Assembly (NCBI GenBank): GCA_018241265.1
Contig: JAFEEF010000039.1
Coordinates: 1 to 53,737, forward strand
DNA from: Pseudomonadota bacterium
GTDB lineage: Bacteria > Pseudomonadota > Gammaproteobacteria > Burkholderiales > Burkholderiaceae_C
Reading direction: 5' to 3'
Length of the DNA: 53,737 nt
Shown: in pieces, positions 9,701 to 20,137 of the stretch
Numbering within the stretch: position 1 is the stretch's first letter
How the letters are laid out: each line of letters begins with the position of its first letter
Notes under the pieces: generated by a model
Database searches by the model: none
The model's input: only the letters and a program-made list of their open reading frames with translations
Told to the model about the DNA's origin: nothing
Made by a program: the position numbers and the translations under genes

Positions 9701-10313
9701 GGTTGCTGTTGAGCTCGCGCAGGATGTCCTCGACGCGCGTCAGGTTCTCGCGCGTGTCCTTCAGCCGGCTCTCGGTCTCGCGGCGCCGCTCCTTGTACTT
9801 CGAGACGCCGGCCGCTTCTTCGAGGAACAGGCGCAGCTCTTCGGGCTTGCTCTCGATGATCCGGCTGATCGTGCCCTGGCCGATGATCGCGTAGGCGCGC
9901 GGGCCGAGGCCGGTGCCGAGGAACACGTCCTGCACGTCGCGCCGCCGCACCGGCTGGTTGTTGATGTAGTAGCTCGACGTGCCGTCGCGCGTCAGCACGC
10001 GCTTGACGGCGATCTCGGCATAGCGGTTCCATTGGCCGCCGGCGCGGCCGTCCTCGTTGCTGAACACGAGGTCGACGCTCGCGCGGCTCGCCGGCTTGCG
10101 CTGGCCCGAGCCGTTGAAGATCACGTCCTGCATCGACTCGCCGCGCAGCTCGCTCGCCTTGCTCTCGCCGAGCACCCAGCGCACCGCGTCCATGATGTTG
10201 GACTTGCCGCAGCCGTTGGGGCCGACGACCCCGACGAGCTGGCCCGGAAGCTGGAACGTCGTCGGCTCGGCGAAGGACTTGAAGCCGGAGAGCTTGATCG
10301 AATTCAGGCGCAT
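6795..10313 (-). CDS. smc: chromosome segregation ATPase SMC
   Basis: The 1172-residue protein is full length for bacterial SMC. The N-terminal head carries Walker A GPNGCGKSN and the conserved start MRLNSIKLSGFKSFAEP. Two very long coiled coils flank a hinge around residues 500-660. The C-terminal head carries the ABC signature LSGGEKAL and Walker B CLLDEVDAPLDD. SMC forms a ring with ScpA and ScpB that loads near parS sites and aligns the chromosome arms. The ATG at 10313 is chosen because the conserved N-terminus begins there; a further 13 in-frame codons upstream are not conserved. It is divergent from queF across about 190 bp and is followed by zipA. A GC-rich hairpin sits just upstream of the start codon. 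Confidence 0.97.
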   Translation of the reverse strand: MRLNSIKLSGFKSFAEPTTFQLPGQLVGVVGPNGCGKSNIMDAVRWVLGESKASELRGESMQDVIFNGSGQRKPASRASVDLVFSNEDGRAGGQWNRYAEIAVKRVLTRDGTSSYYINNQPVRRRDVQDVFLGTGLGPRAYAIIGQGTISRIIESKPEELRLFLEEAAGVSKYKERRRETESRLKDTRENLTRVEDILRELNSNLDKLEKQAEVASQYRHLQAEGELKLHQFWFLKHRDASGEEKRVQTALHEATNALEARIAELRRGEAELETARQAHYAAGDALHAAQGSLAEAALEVSRLEERIRYVVEGRKRLEQRLAELAAQTALWTERRGATTTELEQIAEQITSAAEAAELLAAQAEEEAGQVPALEEAVRDAQGASGAQRGDVAAIQQQIQVLAAESRSVEEQRRQLTTRRERLAGEKGQLAAPDMARLAHLKDQAAIAADHQATADARLAELGEQVPQLEEERRAMQDETNRERGRHADLSARLEALRALQEKVQTEGKLKPWLAKHGLDGLQGLWTRIHIEPGWEAALEAALRERLNALEVGRLDTVRAFAADAPPAKLAFYTSTQTVAPGGVHQTLPRLADLLRLGDAGLKALLVDWLEGVYTAAGIDEALAARDRLTHGEVIMTREGHAVSQFAVAFYAPDSEQAGMLARAQEIENLERQSRAQALIAEQAQSALVRAEAASTDATQRLVTARRDAGEAQTRAHQLQVELLRLTQQTEQTSARREQLDGELGEIDGQLDDLAERSSAGEARFEELDLQLATAQERHAELDEAVIQAERRLADAREQLRTLERRSQEAGFNARALAARRSELERGLETAAQQIAANQASEAQVQVELAELTDAAAQAGLQDALALRVEREAALAAQRSEYDDLSLRLRRADEQRLAHEQSLEPMRERITKLQLDAQAAHLGGAQYMEQLSAASVDLEALAQGIASGGVKLSGLQAEIDRLHREIEALGAVNLAALDELTASRERKTFLDAQNADLIEAMTTLEDAIHKIDLETRDLLASTFEQVNQHFGRMFPSLFGGGNAKLVMTGDEILDAGVQVMAQPPGKKNSTIHLLSGGEKALTAIALVFAIFQLNPAPFCLLDEVDAPLDDANTERYSKLVKEMSEGTQFLFISHNKIAMEMAEQLIGVTMQEQGVSRIVAVDMQAAMGMAEAA

Positions 10314-10320
10314 GGAGGGC

Positions 10321-10337
10321 CCGGCGGCAACCGCCGG
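10321..10337 (-). promoter_or_regulatory. GC-rich hairpin in the smc 5' leader
   Basis: CCGGCGG and CCGCCGG form a perfect 7-bp stem with a three-base loop, ending seven bases before the smc ATG. No good Shine-Dalgarno sequence lies between hairpin and start, so the hairpin occupies the ribosome-binding region. It could limit smc translation. This is inferred from position and symmetry. Confidence 0.35.
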
Positions 10338-10382
10338 GACAAGACCCCGCACGGCACCGCCTGAATATCTCTAAGTGGTTGA

Positions 10383-10396
10383 TTTCTCAAGAGAAA
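10383..10396. promoter_or_regulatory. AT-rich inverted repeat in the smc/queF divergent region
   Basis: TTTCTC-AA-GAGAAA is a perfect inverted repeat in an unusually AT-rich stretch between the divergent smc and queF genes. It lies about 70 bp from smc and 108 bp from queF. Both promoters are expected here, so it is a candidate operator. No regulator is assigned. Confidence 0.3.
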
Positions 10397-10504
10397 ACGA
10401 GCCCCGCCGAGGGCGGCGAAGCGGCCGGATGATAGCATCGCGCATCCCCTTTCCCGGGCAGCCTTACGCGGCGTCACGTGCCCGGGGCACGCCCTCAGAC
10501 CTCC

Positions 10505-10987
10505 ATGCCCGCATCCAAGACCTCCCGCCTGCCGCGCGGCGCGAAAGAGCGCCCGCTGCCACCCAATCCGCCAACCGCGCCGTCGAAGGATCTGCACGTC
10601 TTCGCGAACCCCGCGCCCGAGCGCGACTACGCGATCCAGTTCCAGGTACCCGAGTTCACCTGCCTGTGTCCGCTGACCGGCCAGCCCGACTTCGCGCACT
10701 TCACGATCGACATGGTGGCCGACAAGCTCTGCGTCGAGCTGAAGAGCCTGAAGATGTACTTCTGGAGCTACCGCAACGAAGGCGCGTTCCACGAGCAGGT
10801 CACCAACACCATCCTCGACGACCTCGTGAAGGCGACGAAGCCGCGCTATGCGCGCGTCAGCGCGAAGTGGTTCGTGCGCGGCGGCATCTACACCAACGTC
10901 GTCGCCGAGTACCGCAAGAAGGGCTGGAAGCCCGAGGCGCCGGTCGAGATGCCGGCGCACGCGGCGGCGACCGGGCTGCTCGGATGA
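10505..10987 (+). CDS. queF: NADPH-dependent 7-cyano-7-deazaguanine reductase QueF (short type)
   Basis: The 160-residue protein matches the short, unimodular QueF family. Conserved blocks are [17 protein letters not shown] (with the catalytic cysteine of the thioimide intermediate), [20 protein letters not shown] (the QueF motif for NADPH binding) and [14 protein letters not shown]. It reduces preQ0 to preQ1 in queuosine biosynthesis in the cytoplasm. The start at ATG 10505 is preferred over a GTG nine codons earlier. The stop overlaps the start of the SET-domain gene in an ATGA, which implies translational coupling. No other queuosine gene lies in the window. Confidence 0.96.
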   Translation: MPASKTSRLPRGAKERPLPPNPPTAPSKDLHVFANPAPERDYAIQFQVPEFTCLCPLTGQPDFAHFTIDMVADKLCVELKSLKMYFWSYRNEGAFHEQVTNTILDDLVKATKPRYARVSAKWFVRGGIYTNVVAEYRKKGWKPEAPVEMPAHAAATGLLG

Positions 10988-11418
10988 CGCCGGCGGCGAC
11001 CGTCGCGCGTCCGCCGTACCAGAAGTACGCGGTGGTCGTGCAGCCCAGCCTCATCGACGGCCAGGGCGCGTTCGCGGCGGAGGCTATCCCGGCGCGGCTG
11101 AAGATCGGCGAGATCCGCGGCGAATCGATCAGCGTCGCCGACGCACGCATCCGCGCGACGCGCCACGAGCGCGTCATGATCGTCGAGATCTCGGCGAAGA
11201 AGGCGATCGACTTCCACAAGTCGACCGACCCGATGCGCTACACCAACCACTCGTGCCGGCCGAACGCGCGCCTGACGATACGCGCCGGGCGGGTCGAGTT
11301 CTATGCGCTCAGGCCGATCATGGCGGGCGAGGAGATCACGGTGAATTACGGCGAGACGCACCACGACGGCAAGCTGGCTTGCCGCTGCGGGACGCCGGGG
11401 TGCATCGGGTGGCTGTAG
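10984..11418 (+). CDS. SET-domain protein-lysine methyltransferase
   Basis: This 144-residue protein is essentially a bare SET domain with a post-SET tail. Diagnostic features are [10 protein letters not shown] (residues about 88-97, the SET pseudoknot), [10 protein letters not shown] (with the catalytic Tyr) and the zinc-binding [12 protein letters not shown]. There is no pre-SET region. SET enzymes transfer methyl from S-adenosylmethionine to lysine; the bacterial substrate is unknown. It overlaps the queF stop codon by four bases (ATGA), so the two are probably co-translated. A small coiled-coil gene follows after 27 bp. The fold is clear; the biological role is not. Confidence 0.9.
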   Translation: MTPAATVARPPYQKYAVVVQPSLIDGQGAFAAEAIPARLKIGEIRGESISVADARIRATRHERVMIVEISAKKAIDFHKSTDPMRYTNHSCRPNARLTIRAGRVEFYALRPIMAGEEITVNYGETHHDGKLACRCGTPGCIGWL

Positions 11419-11445
11419 GCGGACAAAACGGCGCAGAATGACGCC

Positions 11446-11691
11446 ATGACCGAGAACGTCGAAAGCCTGATCCTCGAACACCTGCGCGCCTTGCGGGCCG
11501 GCCAGGATCGGATCGAGCGCAAGGTGCAGGAGCTGACCGCGCGCGCGACGTCGCTCGAGAACCAGGTCGTGCAGATGCACAAGAGCATCGCGTTCTTGCA
11601 CGAGGACGTTGCCGGCGTGAATGTGCGCATCGACGGCATCAGCGAGCGCGTGGAACGCATCGAGAAGCGACTCGAGCTGAGCCCGGTCTGA
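11446..11691 (+). CDS. small coiled-coil protein
   Basis: The 81-residue product is almost entirely a predicted coiled coil with heptad pattern (LILEHLRALRAGQDRIE; VNVRIDGISERVERIEKRLE). It has no signal peptide, membrane segment or catalytic motif. Similar short proteins are common, unassigned orphans in proteobacteria. ATG at 11446 follows a second possible ATG eight bases upstream in another frame. It lies between the SET gene and dapC, all on the same strand with short gaps, so it may be part of the same transcript. Function unknown. Confidence 0.7.
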   Translation: MTENVESLILEHLRALRAGQDRIERKVQELTARATSLENQVVQMHKSIAFLHEDVAGVNVRIDGISERVERIEKRLELSPV

Positions 11692-11703
11692 CGAATGCGT
11701 GGC

Positions 11704-11718
11704 CGCCGATAATCGGCG
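11704..11718. promoter_or_regulatory. palindrome abutting the dapC start codon
   Basis: CGCCGAT-A-ATCGGCG is a perfect 7-1-7 inverted repeat ending one base before the dapC ATG. There is no Shine-Dalgarno sequence. The centre GATAAT resembles a -10 box, which would give a leaderless or near-leaderless dapC mRNA. An operator or start-site hairpin is the alternative. The symmetry is seen; both roles are inferred. Confidence 0.4.
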
Positions 11719-11719
11719 C

Positions 11720-12925
11720 ATGAACCCGCTGCTGTCCCGCCTGCATGCCTATCCGTTCGAACGCCTGCGGGCGCTGACCGCCGACATCACGCCGAACCCG
11801 GATCTGCCGCCGATCAGCCTCGGCATCGGCGAACCGCGCCATCCGACGCCCGCGTTCATCAAGGACGCGCTGGCCGGCAACCTGCAGGGACTTGCCAGCT
11901 ACCCCGCGACCGCCGGCGACCCTGCGCTGCGTCAGGCCGTGGCGGGCTGGCTGCAACGCCGCTACCACATCGCCGTGGACGCCAAGACGCAGGTGCTGCC
12001 GATCAACGGCTCCCGCGAGGCGCTGTTCGCGATCGCGCAGACCGTCGTCGATGCGACCAGGCCGCAGGCAACCGTCGTCTGCCCGAATCCGTTCTATCAG
12101 ATCTACGAAGGCGCGGCTCTGCTCGCCGGCGCGACGCCTCACTACGTCGACAGCGACCCGGCACGCAACTACGCGTCCAACTGGGCAAGCGTGCCCGACG
12201 AGGTCTGGGCGCGCACGCAGCTCCTCTACGTCTGCTCGCCCGGCAACCCGACCGGCGCGGTGATGCCGCTGGCCGAGTGGAAACTGCTGTTCGACCTGAG
12301 CGACCGGCACGGCTTCGTGATCGCGTCCGACGAGTGCTACTCGGAGATCTACTTCCGCGACGACGAACCGCCGCTCGGTTCGCTCGAAGCCGCGGTCAAG
12401 CTCGGCCGCGCGGGCTTCCGCAACCTGATCGCATTCACCAGTCTGTCGAAGCGCTCGAGCGTGCCCGGCATGCGCTCGGGCTTCGTGGCCGGCGACGCGG
12501 CACTGCTGAAGGCCTTCCTGCTCTACCGCACCTACCACGGCAGCGCGATGAGCCCGGTGATCCAGCAAGCGTCGATCGCGGCGTGGAACGACGAGGCGCA
12601 CGTGGTCGAGAACCGCAACCTCTACCGCCGCAAGTTCGCCGAGGTCACGCCGCTGCTGTCCGACGTGCTCGACGTGCGCCTTCCCGACGCCGCCTTCTAC
12701 CTCTGGGCCGGCATTCCGCGCGATGTCGACGGCGGCGACGACGTCGCCTTCGCACGCGGCCTGCTCGCCCAATACAATGTCGCGGTCCTGCCGGGCAGCC
12801 TGCTGGCGCGCGATGCGCGAGGCGGCAACCCCGGCGCCGGGCGGGTGCGGCTGGCCCTCGTGGCCGACGTCGACGTATGCGTCGCCGCCGCCCGCCGCAT
12901 CGTCTCCTATGTGTCTTCCAGGTAG
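11720..12925 (+). CDS. dapC: succinyldiaminopimelate transaminase DapC
   Basis: This 401-residue fold-type I PLP aminotransferase has the conserved blocks ISLGIGEPRHPTP, YPATAGDPALRQAV, NPFYQIYEGAALLAGA and VCSPGNPTGAV. The PLP lysine lies in FTSLSKRSSVPGMRSGFV. DapC converts N-succinyl-2-amino-6-ketopimelate to N-succinyl-LL-diaminopimelate using glutamate, in the succinylase branch of lysine/DAP synthesis. Assignment to dapC rather than another class-I enzyme rests on dapD immediately downstream (6 bp after the stop) and dapE three genes on. The start at ATG 11720 matches the family; a longer frame from 11699 adds seven unconserved residues. Confidence 0.93.
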   Translation: MNPLLSRLHAYPFERLRALTADITPNPDLPPISLGIGEPRHPTPAFIKDALAGNLQGLASYPATAGDPALRQAVAGWLQRRYHIAVDAKTQVLPINGSREALFAIAQTVVDATRPQATVVCPNPFYQIYEGAALLAGATPHYVDSDPARNYASNWASVPDEVWARTQLLYVCSPGNPTGAVMPLAEWKLLFDLSDRHGFVIASDECYSEIYFRDDEPPLGSLEAAVKLGRAGFRNLIAFTSLSKRSSVPGMRSGFVAGDAALLKAFLLYRTYHGSAMSPVIQQASIAAWNDEAHVVENRNLYRRKFAEVTPLLSDVLDVRLPDAAFYLWAGIPRDVDGGDDVAFARGLLAQYNVAVLPGSLLARDARGGNPGAGRVRLALVADVDVCVAAARRIVSYVSSR

Positions 12926-12931
12926 CCAGCC

Positions 12932-13753
<822 letters not shown>

Positions 13754-13796
13754 ACAGCGCGTCACCGACTGCAGGCAACACCACGGAGGGCAACGG

Positions 13797-14984
13797 ATGG
13801 CCAGCGGAAACATGGAGCGCGTGCTGCGGCTGATGGCCGAGAAGAGCGCGTCCGACGTCTACCTGTCGGCCAACTCGCCGTTGCTGATCAAGATCAACGG
13901 CCAGCTGCTGCCGTTGTCGGACCAGCCGCTGTCGCACAGCCAGCCGCGCCAGCTGCTCGCCGAGCTGCTGACGCCGACGCAGCTCGAGGAGCTCGACGAC
14001 ACCGGCGAGCTGAACATCGGCGTCGGCATCACCGGGGTCGGCAGCTTCCGGCTCTCGGCCTTCAAGCAGCGCGGTACGGTCGCCGCGGTGTTCCGCTGCA
14101 TCCCGTTCCAGATCCCGACGCTCGAAAGCCTCAACGTGCCGGCGGTGCTCAACACGCTGGTGCTCGAGAAGCGCGGCCTGATCCTGATGGTCGGCGCGAC
14201 CGGCGCCGGCAAGAGCACGACCTTGGCCGCGATGCTCGAGCAGCGCAACATGCAGCTCGCCGGCCACATCCTGACGATCGAGGATCCGATCGAGTTCCTG
14301 TTCTCGAACAAGAAGTCGGTCGTCAACCAGCGCGAGGTCGGGCGCGACACGCAATCGCTGCAGGTCGGCCTGAAGAACGCGCTGCGCCAGGCGCCCGACT
14401 GCATCCTGATCGGCGAGATCCGGGACCGCGAGACGATGACCGCGGCGATCTCGTATGCGCTGTCCGGCCACCTCGTGCTGTCGACCCTGCACGCTAACAA
14501 CAGCTACCACGCGCTCGGCCGCATCCTGTCGTTCTATTCGCCCGAGGCGCGTCCGGCGCTGCTGGCCGACCTCGGTTCGGGGCTGCGCGCGATCGTGTCG
14601 CAGCGCCTCGTGCGCGCGACCGCGGGCGGCCGCGTGCCGGCGGTCGAGGTGCTGCTCAACACCAAGCTCGTCTCCGACCTGATCGCGCAGGGCGATTTCA
14701 GCGGCGTGAAGGAAGCGATGGAGAAGTCGATGGCCGAAGGCTCGCAGACCTTCGAGCAGGACTTCGCCCGCCTGATCCAGGCCGGCGTCATCACGCGCGA
14801 CGAAGGCCTGTCGTTCTCCGATTCGCCGACCAACCTGATGTGGCGCCTGCAGAACGACCTGACGCCGGCGTCGCGCATCGCGCCGAAGAAGGAAGAGCAG
14901 GACGAGCCCGTCTTCACCGAGATCATGCTCGACGTGCGTCCCGAGGAAGCCGCGGTGTTGTCGGGCGGCGTCCGGCGTCGCTGA
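13797..14984 (+). CDS. pilU: type IV pilus retraction ATPase, PilU-like
   Basis: This 395-residue protein belongs to the PilT/PilU branch of type II/IV secretion ATPases. It has Walker [11 protein letters not shown] (about residues 138-147), Asp box TIEDPIEF, Walker [14 protein letters not shown] and His box [12 protein letters not shown]. The acidic C-terminal extension after about residue 355 ([16 protein letters not shown]) favours PilU over PilT. PilU assists PilT in pilus retraction at the inner membrane. The start ATG has GGAGGGCAAC upstream. No other pilus gene is in the window; it sits inside the lysine cluster between dapD and dapE, with its stop one base before the dapE ATG. Confidence 0.93.
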   Translation: MASGNMERVLRLMAEKSASDVYLSANSPLLIKINGQLLPLSDQPLSHSQPRQLLAELLTPTQLEELDDTGELNIGVGITGVGSFRLSAFKQRGTVAAVFRCIPFQIPTLESLNVPAVLNTLVLEKRGLILMVGATGAGKSTTLAAMLEQRNMQLAGHILTIEDPIEFLFSNKKSVVNQREVGRDTQSLQVGLKNALRQAPDCILIGEIRDRETMTAAISYALSGHLVLSTLHANNSYHALGRILSFYSPEARPALLADLGSGLRAIVSQRLVRATAGGRVPAVEVLLNTKLVSDLIAQGDFSGVKEAMEKSMAEGSQTFEQDFARLIQAGVITRDEGLSFSDSPTNLMWRLQNDLTPASRIAPKKEEQDEPVFTEIMLDVRPEEAAVLSGGVRRR

Positions 14985-14985
14985 G

Positions 14986-16137
14986 ATGACCGCGACGCTG
15001 CGCCTCGTCGAGCAGTTGATCGCGCGCCGCTCGGTCACGCCCGACGACGCCGGCTGCCAGGCGCTGATCGCCGAGCGGCTCGCGGCGGTCGGCTTCGAGT
15101 GCCGCACGCTGGTCCACGGGCCGGAAGACAAGCCGGTGACGAACCTGTGGGCGGTGCGCCGCGGCACCGCCGGCGCCGACGGCAAGCTGCTCGCCTTCGC
15201 CGGCCACACCGACGTCGTGCCGACCGGTCCGCTCGACGCCTGGCAAAGCCCGCCGTTCGTGCCGACGCACCGCGGCGGCAAGCTGCATGGCCGGGGCGCG
15301 GCCGACATGAAGAGCTCGATCGCCGCGATGGTCGTCGCCGCCGAGGAGTTCGTCGCCGCCCGCCCGCAGCACGCCGGGTCGGTCGCGTTCCTCGTGACGA
15401 GCGACGAGGAAGGGCCTGCCGTCGACGGCACCGTGAAGGTCTGCGCCTGGCTCGCGAACGCAGGCATCCGGCTCGACTACTGCATCGTCGGCGAGCCGAC
15501 CTCGGTCGAGCGCCTCGGCGACATGATCAAGAACGGCCGGCGCGGCACCTTGTCGGGCAAGCTCACGGTGCGCGGCGTGCAGGGTCACATCGCCTATCCG
15601 CACCTCGCGAAGAACCCGATCCATCTGGTCGCGCCGGCGCTCGCCGAGCTCGTCGCGGTGCGCTGGGACGACGGCAACGCCTACTTTCCGCCGACCGGCT
15701 GGCAGGTGTCCAACATCCACGCCGGCACCGGCGCCGGCAACGTGATCCCGGGCGAGGTCGTGATCGACTTCAACTTCCGCTTTTCGACCGAGTCGACGCC
15801 GGCGTCGCTGCAGGCGCGGCTCGTCGACGTGCTCGACCGCCACGGCCTCGACCATCACATCTCCTGGACCTTGGGTGGCGAGCCGTTCCTGACGCCGGCA
15901 GGTAGCCTCAGCGATGCAGTCGCGGCGTCGATCGAATCGGCGACCGGCGTGCGCACCGAGCTGTCGACCACCGGCGGCACGTCCGACGGCCGCTTCATCG
16001 CGAAGATCTGCCCGCAGGTCGTCGAGTTCGGACCGGTCAACGCGACGATCCACAAGATCGACGAAGAGGTCGAGGTGGCGAGCCTGGAGCCGCTGAAGGA
16101 CGTCTACCGCGGCGTGCTCGATCGGCTGGTCGGGTGA
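14986..16137 (+). CDS. dapE: succinyl-diaminopimelate desuccinylase DapE
   Basis: The 383-residue M20-family metallohydrolase carries the zinc-binding and catalytic motifs [29 protein letters not shown] and [12 protein letters not shown], the dimerisation region [20 protein letters not shown], and a C-terminal TGGTSDGRF. DapE removes the succinyl group to give LL-diaminopimelate and completes the succinylase branch begun by DapD and DapC. It starts one base after the pilU stop and ends in a GTGA overlap with prmB, so pilU-dapE-prmB is very likely one translationally coupled unit. Confidence 0.97.
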   Translation: MTATLRLVEQLIARRSVTPDDAGCQALIAERLAAVGFECRTLVHGPEDKPVTNLWAVRRGTAGADGKLLAFAGHTDVVPTGPLDAWQSPPFVPTHRGGKLHGRGAADMKSSIAAMVVAAEEFVAARPQHAGSVAFLVTSDEEGPAVDGTVKVCAWLANAGIRLDYCIVGEPTSVERLGDMIKNGRRGTLSGKLTVRGVQGHIAYPHLAKNPIHLVAPALAELVAVRWDDGNAYFPPTGWQVSNIHAGTGAGNVIPGEVVIDFNFRFSTESTPASLQARLVDVLDRHGLDHHISWTLGGEPFLTPAGSLSDAVAASIESATGVRTELSTTGGTSDGRFIAKICPQVVEFGPVNATIHKIDEEVEVASLEPLKDVYRGVLDRLVG

Positions 16138-17045
16138 ACATCGACACGTCCATGACCCTCTACGAACTCGTCGTCGCGCAAAGCGCCCGCCTCAAGTCGG
16201 CGGGCGTTTCGTTTGGCCATGGCACCGGCAACGCGTTCGACGAAGCGGCGTGGCTGGTGCTGTGGGCGCTCGGCAAGCCGCTCGATGCCTTCGAGGCCGA
16301 GGCTAGGTACGAGGTCGCGCCCGATGACGAGACCAAGGCCATCGCGCTGGTCGACGAGCGCATCGAGACGCGCAAGCCCGCCGCTTACCTGACGCGCGAA
16401 GCGTGGCTGCAGAACGTGCCGTTCTACGTCGACGAGCGCACGATCGTGCCGCGCTCGTACATCGCCGAGCTGCTGGCCGACGGCGAAGGCACCGGCACGC
16501 TCGACGCATGGCTGTCGGACCAGACGCACCAGGTGCTCGATCTCTGCACCGGCAACGGCAGCCTCGCGGTGATCGCGGCGATGGCGTATCCGGACGTCGT
16601 CGTCGATGCGTCCGACGTCTCGGACGATGCGCTCGCGGTCGCGCGCATCAACGTCGACCGGCATGGCCTCGGCCAGCGCATCTCGCTGATCCGCTCCGAC
16701 CTGTATGCCGATCTGCCGGGCCGCTACGACCTCATCCTCTGCAACCCGCCGTACGTGAACCAGGAAAGCATGGACGCGCTGCCCGCCGAATACCGCGCCG
16801 AGCCCGCGCTGGCGCTGGCCGGCGGCAGCGACGGCATGGACCTCGTGCGCGGCATCGTGCAGCAGGCCGCCGACCACATGACGGCCGACGCGGTGCTGGT
16901 GCTCGAGATCGGCCACGAGCGCCGGCACTTCGAGCGCGCGTTCAAGCGGCTCGAATTCGCCTGGCTCGAGACCAGCGGCGGCGAGGACCGCGTGCTGCTC
17001 GCAACCCGCGACGCGCTGCTCGAATGGCGCAAGGCGTCGCGTTGA
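16134..17045 (+). CDS. prmB: ribosomal protein uL3 glutamine N5-methyltransferase PrmB
   Basis: This 303-residue class-I methyltransferase has the SAM motif [16 protein letters not shown] and the active-site NPPY ([14 protein letters not shown]) that binds the target glutamine. The N-terminal domain with [15 protein letters not shown] is the PrmB form (E(A/E)A(D/A)WL), distinguishing it from PrmC. It methylates a glutamine of ribosomal protein L3. It starts at GTG 16134, overlapping the dapE stop; ATG 16152 is an alternative. The ABC-F gene follows after 10 bp. Confidence 0.94.
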   Translation: MNIDTSMTLYELVVAQSARLKSAGVSFGHGTGNAFDEAAWLVLWALGKPLDAFEAEARYEVAPDDETKAIALVDERIETRKPAAYLTREAWLQNVPFYVDERTIVPRSYIAELLADGEGTGTLDAWLSDQTHQVLDLCTGNGSLAVIAAMAYPDVVVDASDVSDDALAVARINVDRHGLGQRISLIRSDLYADLPGRYDLILCNPPYVNQESMDALPAEYRAEPALALAGGSDGMDLVRGIVQQAADHMTADAVLVLEIGHERRHFERAFKRLEFAWLETSGGEDRVLLATRDALLEWRKASR

Positions 17046-17055
17046 GATCTTCCGC

Positions 17056-19002
<1,947 letters not shown>

Positions 19003-19051
19003 GGGCCGGAGCGCAGCGCCGCAGTGACCGCGCCGGTCGCATGGAAATTTG

Positions 19052-19063
19052 ATTGCACGCAAT
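19052..19063. promoter_or_regulatory. candidate OhrR operator
   Basis: ATTGC-AC-GCAAT is a perfect inverted repeat in an AT-rich stretch 33 bp upstream of the ohrR start. It is followed by a further AATTGAATTG. A TACAGT at 19083-19088 could be the -10 box, placing the operator over the -35 region. OhrR repressors bind AT-rich palindromes of this kind, so autoregulation is the simplest reading. The match to a published consensus was not computed. Confidence 0.5.
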
Positions 19064-19095
19064 TGAATTGCCGGCGATCGACTACAGTGCGCGCC

Positions 19096-19608
19096 ATGGT
19101 CGCTGCCGCATCCGCAGTCAAGTCGCCGTCCCGTCGCCGCGCGCCGGCCGCAACGGCCACCGACTGGCAGCAACTCGACCGCCAGCTCTGCTTCGCGCTG
19201 TATTCCGCATCGCTCGCGATGACGAAGCTCTACAAGCCGCTGCTCGACCCGCTCGGTCTCACCTACCCGCAATACCTCGCGCTGCTCGTGCTGTGGGAGC
19301 GCGATCGCGTAAGCGTCGGTGAACTCGGCGAGCGGCTGTTTCTCGATTCGGGCACGCTGACGCCGCTGCTCAAGCGGCTCGAAGCCGCCGGCCTCGTGCA
19401 GCGCACGCGCGACCCCGACGACGAGCGGCGCGTCGTCGTCAGCCTCAGCCCTGCCGGGCGCGCGCTGCAGAAGCGCGCCCGCGACATCCCGCCCAAGCTC
19501 GCGCAAGCCGCGCGCTGCAGCCTCGACGAGGTCGCGGCGCTCACCGAACGCCTGCAACGGTTGCGTGCGCAACTGCAGGATTCCCAGGCGGCCCAGGCAT
19601 CGCACTGA
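19096..19608 (+). CDS. ohrR: MarR-family organic peroxide sensor OhrR
   Basis: This 170-residue MarR protein has the winged helix VGELGERLFLDSGTLTPLLKRLEAAGLVQRTRDPDDERRV split over its core and wing. The OhrR hallmark is the reactive cysteine in RQLCFALYSASLAM, followed by YKPLLDPLGLTYPQYL. In reduced form OhrR represses ohr; peroxide oxidation of that cysteine releases DNA. The ATG at 19096 is preferred, because the 24 in-frame codons upstream run through the palindromic promoter. The ohr gene lies 56 bp downstream on the same strand, which strongly supports the assignment. Confidence 0.93.
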   Translation: MVAAASAVKSPSRRRAPAATATDWQQLDRQLCFALYSASLAMTKLYKPLLDPLGLTYPQYLALLVLWERDRVSVGELGERLFLDSGTLTPLLKRLEAAGLVQRTRDPDDERRVVVSLSPAGRALQKRARDIPPKLAQAARCSLDEVAALTERLQRLRAQLQDSQAAQASH

Positions 19609-19664
19609 TGCGTGGCGAACCGCCGTCCTCCCGTCCGTCCGAACCCACGAAAGGAAACCGCACC

Positions 19665-20090
19665 ATGGCACTCGAGAAGGTCCTCTACACCGCCCACGCC
19701 ACTGCCACCGGCGGCCGCGCCGGCACGGCCAAGTCGTCCGACGGCGTGCTCGCCGTCACGCTGACGACGCCGAAAGAACTCGGCGGCGACGGCGCCACCG
19801 GCACGAATCCCGAGCAGCTCTTCGCGGCCGGCTATGCAGCCTGCTTCATCGGCGCGATGAAGCATGTGGGCATGATGCAGAAGACGCCGCTGCCGGCGGA
19901 CACCTCGATCGAGTCGTCGGTCGGCATCGGCCCGATCCCGGCCGGCTTCGGCATCCAGGTGGCGATGAAGATCACGATCCCCGGCTGGGAAAAGGCCAAG
20001 GCCGAGCAGATCGTCGAGGCGGCGCACAAGGTCTGCCCGTATTCGAATGCGACGCGCGGCAACATCGACGTCAAGTTGACGGTCGCCTGA
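19665..20090 (+). CDS. ohr: organic hydroperoxide resistance peroxidase Ohr
   Basis: The 141-residue OsmC/Ohr-fold protein has both catalytic cysteines, in GYAACFIGAMKHV and KVCPYSNATRGN, and the opening MALEKVLYTAHATATGG. Ohr reduces organic and fatty-acid hydroperoxides with lipoylated proteins as reductant, in the cytoplasm. The start has AAAGGAAACC upstream. It is co-directional with ohrR, 56 bp downstream, and is expected to be induced by organic peroxides via OhrR. Confidence 0.97.
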   Translation: MALEKVLYTAHATATGGRAGTAKSSDGVLAVTLTTPKELGGDGATGTNPEQLFAAGYAACFIGAMKHVGMMQKTPLPADTSIESSVGIGPIPAGFGIQVAMKITIPGWEKAKAEQIVEAAHKVCPYSNATRGNIDVKLTVA

Positions 20091-20117
20091 TCTCCAGGCT
20101 ACGCGCTGCCCGGCACG

Positions 20118-20137
20118 CCGGCGGCCTCAACCGCCGG
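20118..20137. terminator. candidate bidirectional terminator between ohr and asparaginase
   Basis: CCGGCGG and CCGCCGG pair as a perfect 7-bp stem with a six-base loop (CCTCAA). It lies 28 bp after the ohr stop and overlaps the last codons of the convergent asparaginase gene. No T-tract follows on either strand, so intrinsic termination would be weak. The position between converging genes is the main argument. Confidence 0.4.

Noticed and set aside
5392-10032. 1546-codon minus-strand frame across zipA, smc and the PNGase A-like gene
   Set aside because: It is a second reading frame of the same strand, Arg/Ala-rich, crossing three real genes; no domains are visible.
6762-10364. 1200-codon open frame on the plus strand across smc
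   Set aside because: It is antisense to smc, composed of Arg/Leu/Ala/Glu strings without recognisable motifs, while the minus strand has complete SMC motifs. Long antisense frames are expected in high-GC DNA.
10375-11418. 347-codon frame joining the queF region with the SET gene
   Set aside because: Its first 200 codons are the out-of-frame reading of queF; only the part from 10984 is a real SET domain.
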